DNA of 64,000 bases from Desertibacillus haloalkaliphilus (GTDB lineage: Bacteria > Bacillota > Bacilli > Bacillales > KJ1-10-99), in assembly GCF_019039105.1 (NCBI RefSeq), contig NZ_JAHPIV010000007.1:62001-126000 (forward strand), read 5' to 3'. The notes below the pieces were generated by a model. That model saw only the letters and a list, made by a program, of their open reading frames with translations, ran no database searches and was not told the DNA's origin. The translations under genes were made by a program, and so were the position numbers. Shown here in pieces: positions 9,154 through 17,859 of this stretch; the stretch's first letter is position 1, and each line of letters begins with the position of its first letter.

Positions 9154-9621
9154 CTACCTACGAATCCCAATTTGTCTTCCGACCTCTTTTGGAATTTCTT
9201 TCTTTTTATCTCTTTTTGCGATCTCCTTAACATATCCATTGACCTGCTCTGGAAACGGTGCTGGACGCCCACTTGTTTCATCGATTCCCATCACCATTTG
9301 TTCACTAGTAGCCAACCGTTCGTCGCTCTCATTTTTTAGTACAAAAAAGAGATGTAAGCGTTTGGCGTCATGGTCGATTAATTGGAGTGTCACTGTAAGT
9401 GGTTCTCCTTCGTGAGCCTCACGTAAATAACAAATATGATTTTCTAATGTAAACATCGTATAATGATGCACTTCACGTTGCTTAGCATCTAATCCAATCT
9501 CTTCCATAAGTCGATCAATAGCAAAGCTAAATACTTGAGCATAAGCAGCATCATTCATATGGCCGTTATAATCCACCCACTCTGTGCGTACGTGTTCAGT
9601 TAGTAAGCACTCATTGATCAT
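9154..9621 (-). CDS. hotdog-fold thioesterase, probable betainyl-CoA hydrolase
   Basis: 155 residues of 4-hydroxybenzoyl-CoA-thioesterase-like type (VRTEWVDYNGHMNDAAYAQVFSFA, in part, with the catalytic-region Asp). Its start overlaps the carnitine dehydrogenase stop by 4 bp (ATGA). In several proteobacteria the same domain is fused to the C-terminus of L-carnitine dehydrogenase. In the described carnitine route it would hydrolyse betainyl-CoA to glycine betaine plus CoA. The substrate is inferred from gene context. Confidence 0.82.
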   Translation of the reverse strand: MINECLLTEHVRTEWVDYNGHMNDAAYAQVFSFAIDRLMEEIGLDAKQREVHHYTMFTLENHICYLREAHEGEPLTVTLQLIDHDAKRLHLFFVLKNESDERLATSEQMVMGIDETSGRPAPFPEQVNGYVKEIAKRDKKKEIPKEVGRQIGIRR

Positions 9622-10565
9622 GATTTCTTTTCTCCTTCGTTTTCAGGCCAATATTCTTTCACAAGATCGATTAACTTCACAAGAAATTCATCGCGACGCT
9701 CTGCAAGTTCTGACACTGGGCGTCCATCCGCTTGCTGTTCACAACCTTCAACGACCCGCTCAATGAGTTCATCTGTCAGTTCTGGAGCTTCAAGCTTTGT
9801 CCATGGTAGCTTAAGAGCTGGTCCAAACTGTTGTAGCATATGACGCATGCCTTGGTCTCCTCCAGCAAGGTGGAACGTTAAGAATGGCCCCATCTGCGCC
9901 CAACGTAATCCTGCACCGTACACAATTGCTGCATCAACTTCTTCTGTTGTCGCAACTCCATCATTGACTAAATGAAGGGCTTCTCGCCAAAGGGCCTCCA
10001 TTAGACGATCTGCAATGTGACCATCAATTTCTTTTTGCACGACTAATGTGCGCATATCAATTGACTGGTAGAAATCAGTTGCTTTTTGCATCGTTTCTTC
10101 CGTTGTCCTTTCACCTGCAACCAATTCTACTAATGGTAATAAATAAACAGGATTAAACGGATGAGCAACAATCACTCGTTCAGGTCTCTTGCAATCTTGT
10201 TGTAAAATCGTTGGCTTAATACCTGATGTACTTGAGCCAATAATCGCACCTTCTTTTGCATGTTTATCGATTTCCGCTAATAAGCTTCGTTTGAGCTCCT
10301 CACGCTCAGGTGCATTTTCTTGAATCACATCAGCATCTTTGACAGCCTCAGCAAGGTCCGCTTCAAAACGAAGACGATCTTTCGAAGCCCCAGGCTTTAA
10401 ACCGATCTTTTCTAATGAAGGCCATGCACGATCGACAGCTGCTCGCATGCGTTCTTCTGCACCTTCAGCAGGATCTGTTGCGACGACATCATAGCCTTGT
10501 GCTAAACAACGTGCAATCCATCCGTTTCCGATTACTCCAGTTCCTACTACAGTTACTTGTGTCAT
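9618..10565 (-). CDS. lcdH: L-carnitine 3-dehydrogenase (3-hydroxyacyl-CoA dehydrogenase family)
   Basis: 315 residues. N-terminal Rossmann domain with GTGVIGNGW at residues 8-16 for NAD binding. Catalytic-domain motifs include STSGIKPT, AHPFNPVYLLPLVEL (catalytic His) and the C-terminal helical dimer domain with GAGLRWAQMGP, typical of L-carnitine dehydrogenases. It oxidises L-carnitine to 3-dehydrocarnitine. It overlaps BKACE upstream by one base and the thioesterase downstream by four. The specific substrate is supported by both motif and operon partners. Confidence 0.85.
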   Translation of the reverse strand: MTQVTVVGTGVIGNGWIARCLAQGYDVVATDPAEGAEERMRAAVDRAWPSLEKIGLKPGASKDRLRFEADLAEAVKDADVIQENAPEREELKRSLLAEIDKHAKEGAIIGSSTSGIKPTILQQDCKRPERVIVAHPFNPVYLLPLVELVAGERTTEETMQKATDFYQSIDMRTLVVQKEIDGHIADRLMEALWREALHLVNDGVATTEEVDAAIVYGAGLRWAQMGPFLTFHLAGGDQGMRHMLQQFGPALKLPWTKLEAPELTDELIERVVEGCEQQADGRPVSELAERRDEFLVKLIDLVKEYWPENEGEKKS

Positions 10566-11458
10566 TATTGATCTCCTCCGTGCGGTTTTTTCAGTCCAAG
10601 GTGTTGGCGAGCCTCTTGTGGTGTCATCGGTTCTGACCCAAGGCCTTGAATTAAGGTTGCTGCCTTATCAACTAATTGTTCATTACGAGCAAGTACACCC
10701 TTTTCTAAATAAAGGTTATCCTCTAATCCCACGCGTACATTACCGCCTAATAAAGCAGACTGAACAGCGATCGGAATTTGTAAGCGCCCGATACCAAACG
10801 CAGACCAACTTGCATGTTCTGGCAGACGATTTCTCATGCCAATGATCGTTTCTGCATCCGCATCAGCCCCCCATGGGATTCCTAAACAAAATTGAAACAT
10901 TGGCTTCCCATCGATTAAGCCTTCTTGCACAAGTTGATTCGCAAAACGAACATGTCCAAAGTCAAAACACTCTAATTCTGGCTTTACACCACTTTCTTGG
11001 ATTAGTCTCGCTTGACGCCTTAACCAGTCAGTTGGACTAATGTAAATTTGTTCACCAAAGTTCACACTCCCACAATCTAATGTGCAAATCTCTGGTAACA
11101 GCTCACCAATCGGTTCATGACGCTCCTCTGGCGTTTGAATATCAGTTCCAGCACCACCTTTTGTTGGATCGTCGTTACTTGGGATCCAGTCACCACCACC
11201 GCCTGCAGTTAAATTGATAATCACATCTGTATTCGCTTCGCGGATCCGCTCAACAACCTCACGGAATAAATTCACATCGTGGCTTAATTTCCCTGTTTTC
11301 GGATCACGAACATGGATATGAGCAACCGCTGCACCAGCCTTTGCTGATTCAATCGCTGATTCAGCGATTTCTTTTGGTGTAATTGGTACGTGAGAGCTTT
11401 TTGCTGTCGTATCCCCAGCTCCTGTTAAAGCACTAGTAATAATAATTTTTTTTTGCAC
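10565..11458 (-). CDS. BKACE (beta-keto acid cleavage enzyme), probable dehydrocarnitine:acetyl-CoA cleavage
   Basis: 297 residues of the DUF849/BKACE family. Zn ligands HIHVRD (His48, His50) and the later Glu of VGLEDNLY are present, as is the loop NLTAGGGGDW. BKACEs condense a beta-keto acid with acetyl-CoA and cleave it to acetoacetate plus a new CoA ester. With the dehydrogenase and thioesterase beside it the likely substrate is 3-dehydrocarnitine, giving betainyl-CoA and acetoacetate. First enzyme gene of the operon, 27 bp after the TetR gene. Confidence 0.85.
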   Translation of the reverse strand: MQKKIIITSALTGAGDTTAKSSHVPITPKEIAESAIESAKAGAAVAHIHVRDPKTGKLSHDVNLFREVVERIREANTDVIINLTAGGGGDWIPSNDDPTKGGAGTDIQTPEERHEPIGELLPEICTLDCGSVNFGEQIYISPTDWLRRQARLIQESGVKPELECFDFGHVRFANQLVQEGLIDGKPMFQFCLGIPWGADADAETIIGMRNRLPEHASWSAFGIGRLQIPIAVQSALLGGNVRVGLEDNLYLEKGVLARNEQLVDKAATLIQGLGSEPMTPQEARQHLGLKKPHGGDQ

Positions 11459-11485
11459 AACTCTTCCTCCTTGATTGTTTGTATT

Positions 11486-12043
11486 CTAGCCGTTGTTCGA
11501 GTCGGCTCCATCCTCTGTTTGTGATAATAACCGTTGGTAAATGCGTTGTTGCAAATCTTCATCGATATATTTTAAACCTAATAACTCAGACAGCCACAGC
11601 CCATCTACGGCTAAGCGTAAAATTGTAGCGTTAACCGGATCAATTCCATCGGCCTCAATTTTTTCTTGCCAATCTTCATAGGCTTTTTGAATTGGACCTA
11701 ATAATTTCGGGTCCATCGCCAGAGCAACTAAAAAACCCGCATTAATATCAAGGTTAGAAAACGTTTGTTCATACGTCTCCATAACAATGGCTCGCGTCCA
11801 CTTCCCTTTTTCACCAGTGTCTGCTTCTGCTCGCTGCTTAATATTTTCAACATAGTCATCAATAACATGCTCGACCATCGCTGTTACTAGAGCTTCTTTT
11901 GATGGAAAATGGTAAAGCAAGCCGCCTTTGCTTACGCCTGCCTCTTTTGCAACTGCATCTAGCGTTAAAGAAAATACACCTTTAGTTTGGACAATTCGAG
12001 ACGCTGCTTCGAGAATCTCGATATATCTCGATTTTTTTGGCAT
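11486..12043 (-). CDS. TetR-family repressor of the carnitine operon
   Basis: 185 residues from ATG 12043, which has AGAGGT 8 nt upstream; a GTG at 12061 overlaps that box. The N-terminal helix-turn-helix is typical: GVFSLTLDAVAKEAGVSKGGLLYHFPSKEAL (split: TLDAVAKEAGVSKG, LYHFPSKEALV). The C-terminal ligand domain, about residues 75-180, is variable. First gene of the leftward operon, preceded by two ACC-type inverted repeats over its own promoter, so it is probably an autorepressor induced by carnitine or a pathway intermediate. Ligand not shown by sequence. Confidence 0.85.
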   Translation of the reverse strand: MPKKSRYIEILEAASRIVQTKGVFSLTLDAVAKEAGVSKGGLLYHFPSKEALVTAMVEHVIDDYVENIKQRAEADTGEKGKWTRAIVMETYEQTFSNLDINAGFLVALAMDPKLLGPIQKAYEDWQEKIEADGIDPVNATILRLAVDGLWLSELLGLKYIDEDLQQRIYQRLLSQTEDGADSNNG

Positions 12044-12082
12044 TGGTTTATACCTCTTCACAATTTTTTAGTTTCAAAGTGT

Positions 12083-12096
12083 ACCGTTCAGACGGT
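12083..12096. promoter_or_regulatory. TetR operator copy 2
   Basis: Perfect inverted repeat ACCGT-TCAG-ACGGT, 40 bp before the regulator start and downstream of the predicted -10. Confidence 0.65.
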
Positions 12097-12147
12097 TAAG
12101 TTACGAATATAACTTTACCAACCAGACGGTCCAGTATCAAACCGTAT
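12097..12147 (-). promoter_or_regulatory. carnitine operon promoter with TetR operator copy 1
   Basis: On the minus strand TTGATA, 17-nt spacer, TAAAGT. The spacer holds ACCGTCTGGTTGGT (forward 12117-12130), a variant of the downstream operator, so repressor binding would block polymerase directly. Confidence 0.5.
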
Positions 12148-12199
12148 ATCGATAAGAATGAACTAGTAAATTATCGAAATATAAGATTTGACCAACACT

Positions 12200-12434
12200 A
12201 ATCAAAACAGAAAGTAAATTTTTAGCGATTTTTCACTAAAAATCACGTTAAATCGATAACAGACAACAATTTTCGCGTGACTATCAAAAAAATAGCTTAT
12301 AATTAGCATGGACAAATTCGTTCATAATAGCCGATAAATAAACATTTTTTTCTAGGAAAGGTAAATTCATAAAAGCTTCCTTTCGAATATAAAAATAGTG
12401 TGATACTATTTTATGTACATTTAAGGAAAGATGG
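12200..12434. other. AT-rich intergenic leader
   Basis: Upstream of the small multidrug export gene. I see no gene, hairpin or clear promoter beyond general AT richness and a weak SD-like AAGGAAAG at its end. Confidence 0.5.
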
Positions 12435-12470
12435 ATGCTCATTGTTTTGGAGAAAGGATATGTTTGCGAA

Positions 12471-13058
12471 ATGATTGATTTATTATGGCAATATACTTTA
12501 ATTTTTATAATGGCTGCGACACCTTGGCTTGAAATTTTACTTGTTATTCCAATCGGTATTGGAATGGGATTACATCCTTTTTGGGTCGGCGTCGTTTCAT
12601 TTGTTGGGAACTTCTTGCCCGTTTTGTTTATCGTGTACTCACTAAAAAAAATTCAGCACTCGAACATGTACCGTCGCTGGAAACAGAAACGTGAAGAAAA
12701 AAAGCAGCAGAAAGAAGCAGCAAAACAACTTGATCGAGATGAAACCATGGATTCAAATGATGAACGTGCTCATGCCGAAACTACCGAGTACGAATCGAAT
12801 CATCCGAATGAAGTTGAAAAGAAATTATCAAAACAACAACGTGCTTTTTTAATTTTTCAAAAATACGGATTACCTGGGTTAGCCATACTTGGTCCATTTA
12901 TCACCGGGATTCACCTTGCTGCGATCATTGCTTTAACGCTTAAGGCTGATAAGCATAAGACAACCATATGGATGGGGATCAGCTTACTGTTATGGACAGT
13001 CTTTTTGACAATTGCAAGTTATTATAGTATCGATTGGGTTTCAACATGGTTTTCTTAA
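12471..13058 (+). CDS. small multidrug export (COG2426) family membrane protein
   Basis: 195 residues from ATG 12471; a longer form from 12435 is possible. I prefer the shorter start because MIDLLWQYTLIFIMAATPW begins directly with the first helix, but the ribosome binding evidence is weak for both. Two N-terminal helices with the family motif TPWLEILLVIPIG are followed by a highly charged Lys/Glu loop of about 70 residues and two C-terminal helices with YGLPGLAILGPFITG. Despite the family name, the substrate is unknown. It converges with the oxidoreductase gene. Confidence 0.8.
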   Translation: MIDLLWQYTLIFIMAATPWLEILLVIPIGIGMGLHPFWVGVVSFVGNFLPVLFIVYSLKKIQHSNMYRRWKQKREEKKQQKEAAKQLDRDETMDSNDERAHAETTEYESNHPNEVEKKLSKQQRAFLIFQKYGLPGLAILGPFITGIHLAAIIALTLKADKHKTTIWMGISLLLWTVFLTIASYYSIDWVSTWFS

Positions 13059-13067
13059 GGTGAATGC

Positions 13068-13220
13068 ATGGATAAAAATTGGCCGATTTCGCTTGAACAT
13101 GGAGAATATGAAGAAAATCTTGAGCTTGCCATCAGCGATGTCACTATCTTTACCACGTACCAACATCGACAAGTTTCCATAAAACAAAGAGGGCAAACCG
13201 CTCTCGGTTGCCCCCTTTAG
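13068..13220 (+). CDS. possible small ORF running into a terminator
   Basis: 50 codons starting ATG 13068 after an AAGGTGA box, 10 bp downstream of the export-family gene. The first 40 codons (MDKNWPISLEHGEYEENLEL) have gene-like composition, but the last ten lie inside the terminator hairpin. It may be a tiny co-transcribed gene or a truncated remnant. No family recognised. Confidence 0.35.
   Translation: MDKNWPISLEHGEYEENLELAISDVTIFTTYQHRQVSIKQRGQTALGCPL
13186..13217. terminator. bidirectional terminator between convergent genes
   Basis: Stem AAAGAGGGCAAACCG / CGGTTGCCCCCTTT with a CTCT loop, A/T-rich flanks. Confidence 0.75.
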
Positions 13221-13225
13221 TAAGC

Positions 13226-14527
13226 TCATGATTTATTTAAAATGATTTTGCTTACCTCATATGCACTTGAAAACGACAATTCTGATAATTGCCCTTGGCC
13301 TTCACACCAATCTCCAGCGAAAAATGTATTACGTAGATCCGGAAAACAGATCGGCATCGCTTCTTGATTCATGTTCCACTTCACTTCTTGTACAACAGCA
13401 CTTTTCGACACTCGCGGAACAGCTAAATTCTCTCGCCACCCGCTAAAGTGCTTATCATATAGCGCTTCAATTTTTTCCTTATAGGTATCAAGGACTTCTT
13501 TGTCACCGATCTCATCTTCCTTTAAGTATGCAATCGCTTGTAATAATTGCCCGCCTTCTGGAATACACGTCTCATCATAATATGAAATATCTGTGATAAA
13601 CATCTGATTTTTTCGGTCATAAATGTAAGTAAACGGGCTCTCCACTCGTTTGGAAAGACCAATATCATAAACAAATACTTTCGATGACTTATAAGCAGCA
13701 TAATGACTAAGTAAATTCTCTATCGCTGTTTCAGAGAATACTTTAACCAACTCTTTTGGTGGAATGGCGAAAACAAATTCACGAGCATCATAGATATGAT
13801 CCCCACTCTGAATTTGCTTTACCCGGTCTTGTTCAACAACAACGTTTTGTACTTTCGATTTTTCAAAAATCTCGCCACCATTCGCTTCAATCACACGAAC
13901 AAATTCAGAAATTAGCGATTGCCAACCCCCACCAATATAAGCAACCGGTTTGTTTGTCGTAAAGATTCGCTTATAGTATTGGAAGAATACTTCAGATGGT
14001 ATTTGTTCTGGTTCACTTGTGAAAAAGTTTGAGGAAGCAAGCGTTAGCATCATTTTCTTTACATCATCATTGATGTTATGTTTTTCTAACCACTTACCAA
14101 TCGAGAGATGTGGTTCCCCAGAATCAATACTTAGCATCGTCTTAAATACTTCCCACGCAAATACCACTTTCCCCGGACTTGAAAGAATTTTGGTTTTAAA
14201 AAGGCCACGTACATTTGATGGAACATGACTTAATTCAGTTCCTGAGTCATACCTTGCTTTATAGGGGTTAAAGTCTTTCCATTCGATATCTAGCTTTAAC
14301 TCTTTTTCAAACGTTTTCAAAATTGACGTATCTCGTCCGTAAATGGCATGTGCACCAAAATTAAAATTAAACCCTTTTATCGGTAACGTAACAGCTCTTC
14401 CTCCTAGTTTCCCTCGTTCTAGTAAGGCTACCTTTTTTCCATGAGACGCTAAATAAGCAGCTGATGAAAGCCCTGCCAATCCTCCACCAACAACGACTAC
14501 ATCATAGTGCTTTGTTTGATTATCCAT
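13226..14527 (-). CDS. FAD-dependent oxidoreductase, phytoene-desaturase/amine-oxidase type
   Basis: 433 residues. N-terminal dinucleotide-binding motif VVVGGGLAGLSSAAYLASHG and a second-strand LLERGKLGGRA typical of phytoene desaturase-like flavoproteins, with the C-terminal FAD block NTFFAGDWCEGQGQLSELSFSSA (in part). GGAGG precedes the ATG. No carotenoid synthesis genes are adjacent, so the substrate is open; a desaturase or an NAD-independent oxidase are both possible. Single gene. Confidence 0.83.
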   Translation of the reverse strand: MDNQTKHYDVVVVGGGLAGLSSAAYLASHGKKVALLERGKLGGRAVTLPIKGFNFNFGAHAIYGRDTSILKTFEKELKLDIEWKDFNPYKARYDSGTELSHVPSNVRGLFKTKILSSPGKVVFAWEVFKTMLSIDSGEPHLSIGKWLEKHNINDDVKKMMLTLASSNFFTSEPEQIPSEVFFQYYKRIFTTNKPVAYIGGGWQSLISEFVRVIEANGGEIFEKSKVQNVVVEQDRVKQIQSGDHIYDAREFVFAIPPKELVKVFSETAIENLLSHYAAYKSSKVFVYDIGLSKRVESPFTYIYDRKNQMFITDISYYDETCIPEGGQLLQAIAYLKEDEIGDKEVLDTYKEKIEALYDKHFSGWRENLAVPRVSKSAVVQEVKWNMNQEAMPICFPDLRNTFFAGDWCEGQGQLSELSFSSAYEVSKIILNKS

Positions 14528-14820
14528 AATGACCTCCAGTATGTAATCCTTTTCATCTGTGTCTACATAAACAGGATGACTTTACACTATATTAAACTTA
14601 TAAATAGTAAAATCTAATCCTATGATATTATGATATAATTCTGAAATCAAATCAACGGCTTTTCATCGTTCTATTAAAATATTTTTCATTACAGTTCCCG
14701 AAAACAATTTAGCTCTTGTTTCACATGATGATTCCAGCATTCTCTGTTCCTACTGCTATACCCTATCTCTACAAGTATATTTCCTGGAAGCTCTAGCATA
14801 AATAACCATTATATTAAAAA
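14528..14820. other. intergenic region without recognisable gene
   Basis: About 290 bp of AT-rich DNA between two leftward genes. I see no ORF with a ribosome binding site. The terminator of the EamA gene lies at its right end. Confidence 0.5.
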
Positions 14821-14822
14821 AA

Positions 14823-14856
14823 GCAAAGGAACTCTCGCCTCGTAAAGTTCCTTTGC
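14823..14856 (-). terminator. terminator of EamA gene
   Basis: Perfect 11-bp stem GCAAAGGAACT / AGTTCCTTTGC, followed on the minus strand by eight T residues. Confidence 0.85.
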
Positions 14857-14870
14857 AAATTATGACTAGC

Positions 14871-15740
14871 CTACCTCTGAATCGTTAGCAGAACAGATAC
14901 TAATATAAGCACGATTCCAATCACATTCCACCCTGTTAAAAGATCACCAAAAATGATCACACCAACAGCAATCGCAACAACTGGTTCAATCGTTGAGAGA
15001 ATGGATGCTTTACTTGATTCCACATACTTCAAACCAAGCGTATAAAAAATATATCCTAAAACGGTCGCAAACAATGCCAAACATACACCATATATTAGGA
15101 CACTTTGTTCCGTAAATACTTCCGCTTTTTTCCATAATGCACTCGTCGGGATAACAAACAGCGCACCTAAAAGCATCGAATAAAAAGTTATCGTTAATAC
15201 GTGATAGCGTTGGCTGACGAACTTTCCAAAAATCGAGTACAACGCATAAAACAAACCAGATCCGATTCCCAAAATTAGCGTCCAATAACCAATTGATAAG
15301 TTCCCTCCAGGAATCAATCCAACCGTAAATCCACAACCAATCAGGACGACAAACAACGCAAGGAGCTTTTTGACCGTAAATGATTCTTTAAATACGAATT
15401 TAGACATCAGTGTCACAAAAACTGGGGCTGTATATAAGAGAACAACGGCAATGGAGAGATTTGCATGCTCCATGACTGTAAAAAAACAATAGTTAAAAAA
15501 TGCGATACTAACAACACCAGTTCCGACAAAATAAGGAAAATCCTTTCTTTTTATTTTGAAAAGATCTCGATTATATCCTAGTAAAAATAGAGCGAGCAAG
15601 ATGGTTGAAAATGACAGCCTAATACCAACAACTTCCCAAGGTGTAAAGCCAAATGTATACAGATGTTGAACAAATAACCCTGTAATCCCCCACAAACTAG
15701 CACCAAGGATCACGAATACATATGCTAAACCTTTCGACAT
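14871..15740 (-). CDS. EamA/DMT-family membrane transporter
   Basis: 289 residues from ATG 15740, chosen because AAAGGAGGG precedes it; an upstream in-frame ATG at 15830 lacks a box. Ten predicted helices in two EamA repeats, with WGITGLFVQHLY near the first helix and a conserved SILSTIEPVVAIAVG block near helix 9. Probable inner-membrane exporter of metabolites; substrate unknown. Divergent from ubiD. Confidence 0.88.
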   Translation of the reverse strand: MSKGLAYVFVILGASLWGITGLFVQHLYTFGFTPWEVVGIRLSFSTILLALFLLGYNRDLFKIKRKDFPYFVGTGVVSIAFFNYCFFTVMEHANLSIAVVLLYTAPVFVTLMSKFVFKESFTVKKLLALFVVLIGCGFTVGLIPGGNLSIGYWTLILGIGSGLFYALYSIFGKFVSQRYHVLTITFYSMLLGALFVIPTSALWKKAEVFTEQSVLIYGVCLALFATVLGYIFYTLGLKYVESSKASILSTIEPVVAIAVGVIIFGDLLTGWNVIGIVLILVSVLLTIQR

Positions 15741-15945
15741 CTCGTCTCCCTCCTTTCTTTTATTGCAAACAACTGCCATTGTAACAAGTTCTATGAAAAA
15801 AATATAGGTTATCCCCTTTTGAAGAAACAATCAGCCCTCGATTATTTTCTACCAACCAAACGACTGGAAACAGTTCATCCAAGACAACAACTGAATAAAT
15901 CTAGTATAATACAAGAAACGACAAAGCATAGGAGTTAATGCACAT

Positions 15946-17778
15946 ATGTATCGAAATTTAGAAGAGAGTATTCTTGATTTAGAGAAACACGGTCATTTAG
16001 TAAGAATTAAAGAAGAAGTTGATCCTTACCTTGAGATGGCTGCTATTCACCTTAAGGTTCATGAAGCTGGTGGTCCTGCCCTTTTATTTGAAAATGTTAA
16101 AGGGACAAACTACCAAGCCGTCTCAAACCTTTTTGGAACTGTCGAACGCAGTAAATTTCTATTTAGAAAAACATGGGACTCAACGCAAAATGTAATCAGC
16201 TTGCGAAATGATCCTATGAAAGCTATCAAAAATCCGTTTGCGCACCTAAACTCAGGGATTGCCGCTTCAAAGGCATTACCTAAAAAATCGAACAGCTTAC
16301 CGGCTGGCACAAAAGAAATTTCAATATCTGATTTACCACTGATTCATCACTGGCCTGATGATGGCGGGGCGTTTGTCACCTTACCTCAAGTTTATACAGA
16401 AGACCCAGACAAGCCTGGGATTATGAATTCGAACCTAGGGATGTACCGTGTCCAGCTTAGCGGCAATGACTATGAAATGAATAAAGACATTGGTCTTCAC
16501 TATCAAATTCATCGTGGGATTGGTGTTCATCAAGCGCGAGCAAATCGACAAGGTCAACCATTGAAAGTGAGTATATTTATCGGCGGACCACCGGCACATA
16601 CGCTATCCGCGGTGATGCCTTTACCAGAAGGGTTAAGTGAAATGACATTTGCAGGGCTCTTAAGTGGGCGACGTTTTCGCTATAGTTATGTCGATGGGTA
16701 CGCGATTAGTCACGATGCAGATTTTGTCATTACAGGTGAGGTTCATCCTGGTGAAACAAAACCAGAAGGGCCATTTGGAGATCATTTAGGGTATTACAGT
16801 CTAACCCATGAGTTTCCTGTGATGAAGGTACACAAAGTGTACGCACGAGAAAATGCGATTTGGCCGTTTACAGTTGTTGGTCGACCACCTCAAGAGGATA
16901 CAGCTTTTGGAGCGATTATTCATGAGTTAACGGGTGATGCTGTAAAGCAGGAAATCCCTGGTGTCAAAGAAGTTCATGCCGTTGATGCAGCGGGTGTACA
17001 CCCATTATTATTTGCGATCGGTAGCGAACGCTACACACCGTATCAAAAAGTGAAACAGCCTGCAGAACTTTTAACCATTGCCCATCGTATATTGGGGACA
17101 GGCCAATTAAGCCTTGCCAAGTATTTATTTATTACAGCTGAGGACGGAGAGCCAATTGATACGCACCATGAAGTTGATTTCTTAACGTACATTTTAGAGC
17201 GAATCGACCTCACTCGTGACCTTCATTTTCATACAAACACGACGATTGATACGCTTGATTATTCAGGTACAGGGCTAAATAAAGGCAGTAAAGTTGTAGT
17301 CGCAGCTTACGGTGACAAAAAACGTGACTTATGCACGGATGTCCCCGAGGAGCTAAAAGAATTACGTAACTTCAATGGTGCTCGACTTGTCATGCCTGGG
17401 ATTGTTGCGATTGAGGGGAAGGCTTTTACCGACTATCAAGTAGCTGCGGGCGAAATGAACGCATTCACGGATGCGATCAAACAGAGAGGTTCACTAGACT
17501 CATGTCCTATGGTCATTGTTTGTGATGATAGTCAATTTATGAGTGAGAACATCAATAATTTTCTCTGGGCGACATTCACTCGTAGCAATCCTTCACACGA
17601 TATGTACGGTGTGAACAGCTTTTATGAGCATAAGCATTGGGGCTGTGATACGGTCATCATTGATGCTCGCATCAAACCACATCACGCACCTCCACTGATT
17701 CCAGATCCAACGGTGGAAAAAAAGATTGAACGGTTATTTACAAAAGGTGCAAGCTTAGCTGATGTAAAGGTCGATTAA
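15946..17778 (+). CDS. UbiD-family (prenyl-FMN dependent) decarboxylase
   Basis: 610 residues. The family hallmark EGPFGDHLGYY contains the catalytic Glu274. SVFIGGPPAH-like KVSIFIGGPP and the VGRPPQEDTAFG block are also typical. UbiD enzymes reversibly decarboxylate aromatic or alpha,beta-unsaturated acids using prenylated FMN made by UbiX. Length near 600 fits the larger UbiD subgroup, which includes menaquinone-related and hydroxyarylate decarboxylases. No ubiX-like flavin prenyltransferase is adjacent. GGAG lies 11 nt before the ATG. Substrate unknown. Confidence 0.88.
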   Translation: MYRNLEESILDLEKHGHLVRIKEEVDPYLEMAAIHLKVHEAGGPALLFENVKGTNYQAVSNLFGTVERSKFLFRKTWDSTQNVISLRNDPMKAIKNPFAHLNSGIAASKALPKKSNSLPAGTKEISISDLPLIHHWPDDGGAFVTLPQVYTEDPDKPGIMNSNLGMYRVQLSGNDYEMNKDIGLHYQIHRGIGVHQARANRQGQPLKVSIFIGGPPAHTLSAVMPLPEGLSEMTFAGLLSGRRFRYSYVDGYAISHDADFVITGEVHPGETKPEGPFGDHLGYYSLTHEFPVMKVHKVYARENAIWPFTVVGRPPQEDTAFGAIIHELTGDAVKQEIPGVKEVHAVDAAGVHPLLFAIGSERYTPYQKVKQPAELLTIAHRILGTGQLSLAKYLFITAEDGEPIDTHHEVDFLTYILERIDLTRDLHFHTNTTIDTLDYSGTGLNKGSKVVVAAYGDKKRDLCTDVPEELKELRNFNGARLVMPGIVAIEGKAFTDYQVAAGEMNAFTDAIKQRGSLDSCPMVIVCDDSQFMSENINNFLWATFTRSNPSHDMYGVNSFYEHKHWGCDTVIIDARIKPHHAPPLIPDPTVEKKIERLFTKGASLADVKVD

Positions 17779-17788
17779 CCAAATACAA

Positions 17789-17828
17789 AAACCACTGTTT
17801 GAATACTAGTATCGTTCAAACAGTGGTT
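17789..17828 (+). terminator. terminator after ubiD-like gene
   Basis: Perfect 14-bp stem AACCACTGTTTGAA / TTCAAACAGTGGTT, extended by AAATAC / GTATTT flanks and a T-run. May act in both directions. Confidence 0.85.
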
Positions 17829-17859
17829 ATTTGTATTTTTACTATACAGTCGTCTATCA

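Noticed and set aside
13041-13229. 62-codon minus-strand ORF
   Set aside because: Lies over the terminator and the small plus-strand ORF, with no family resemblance.
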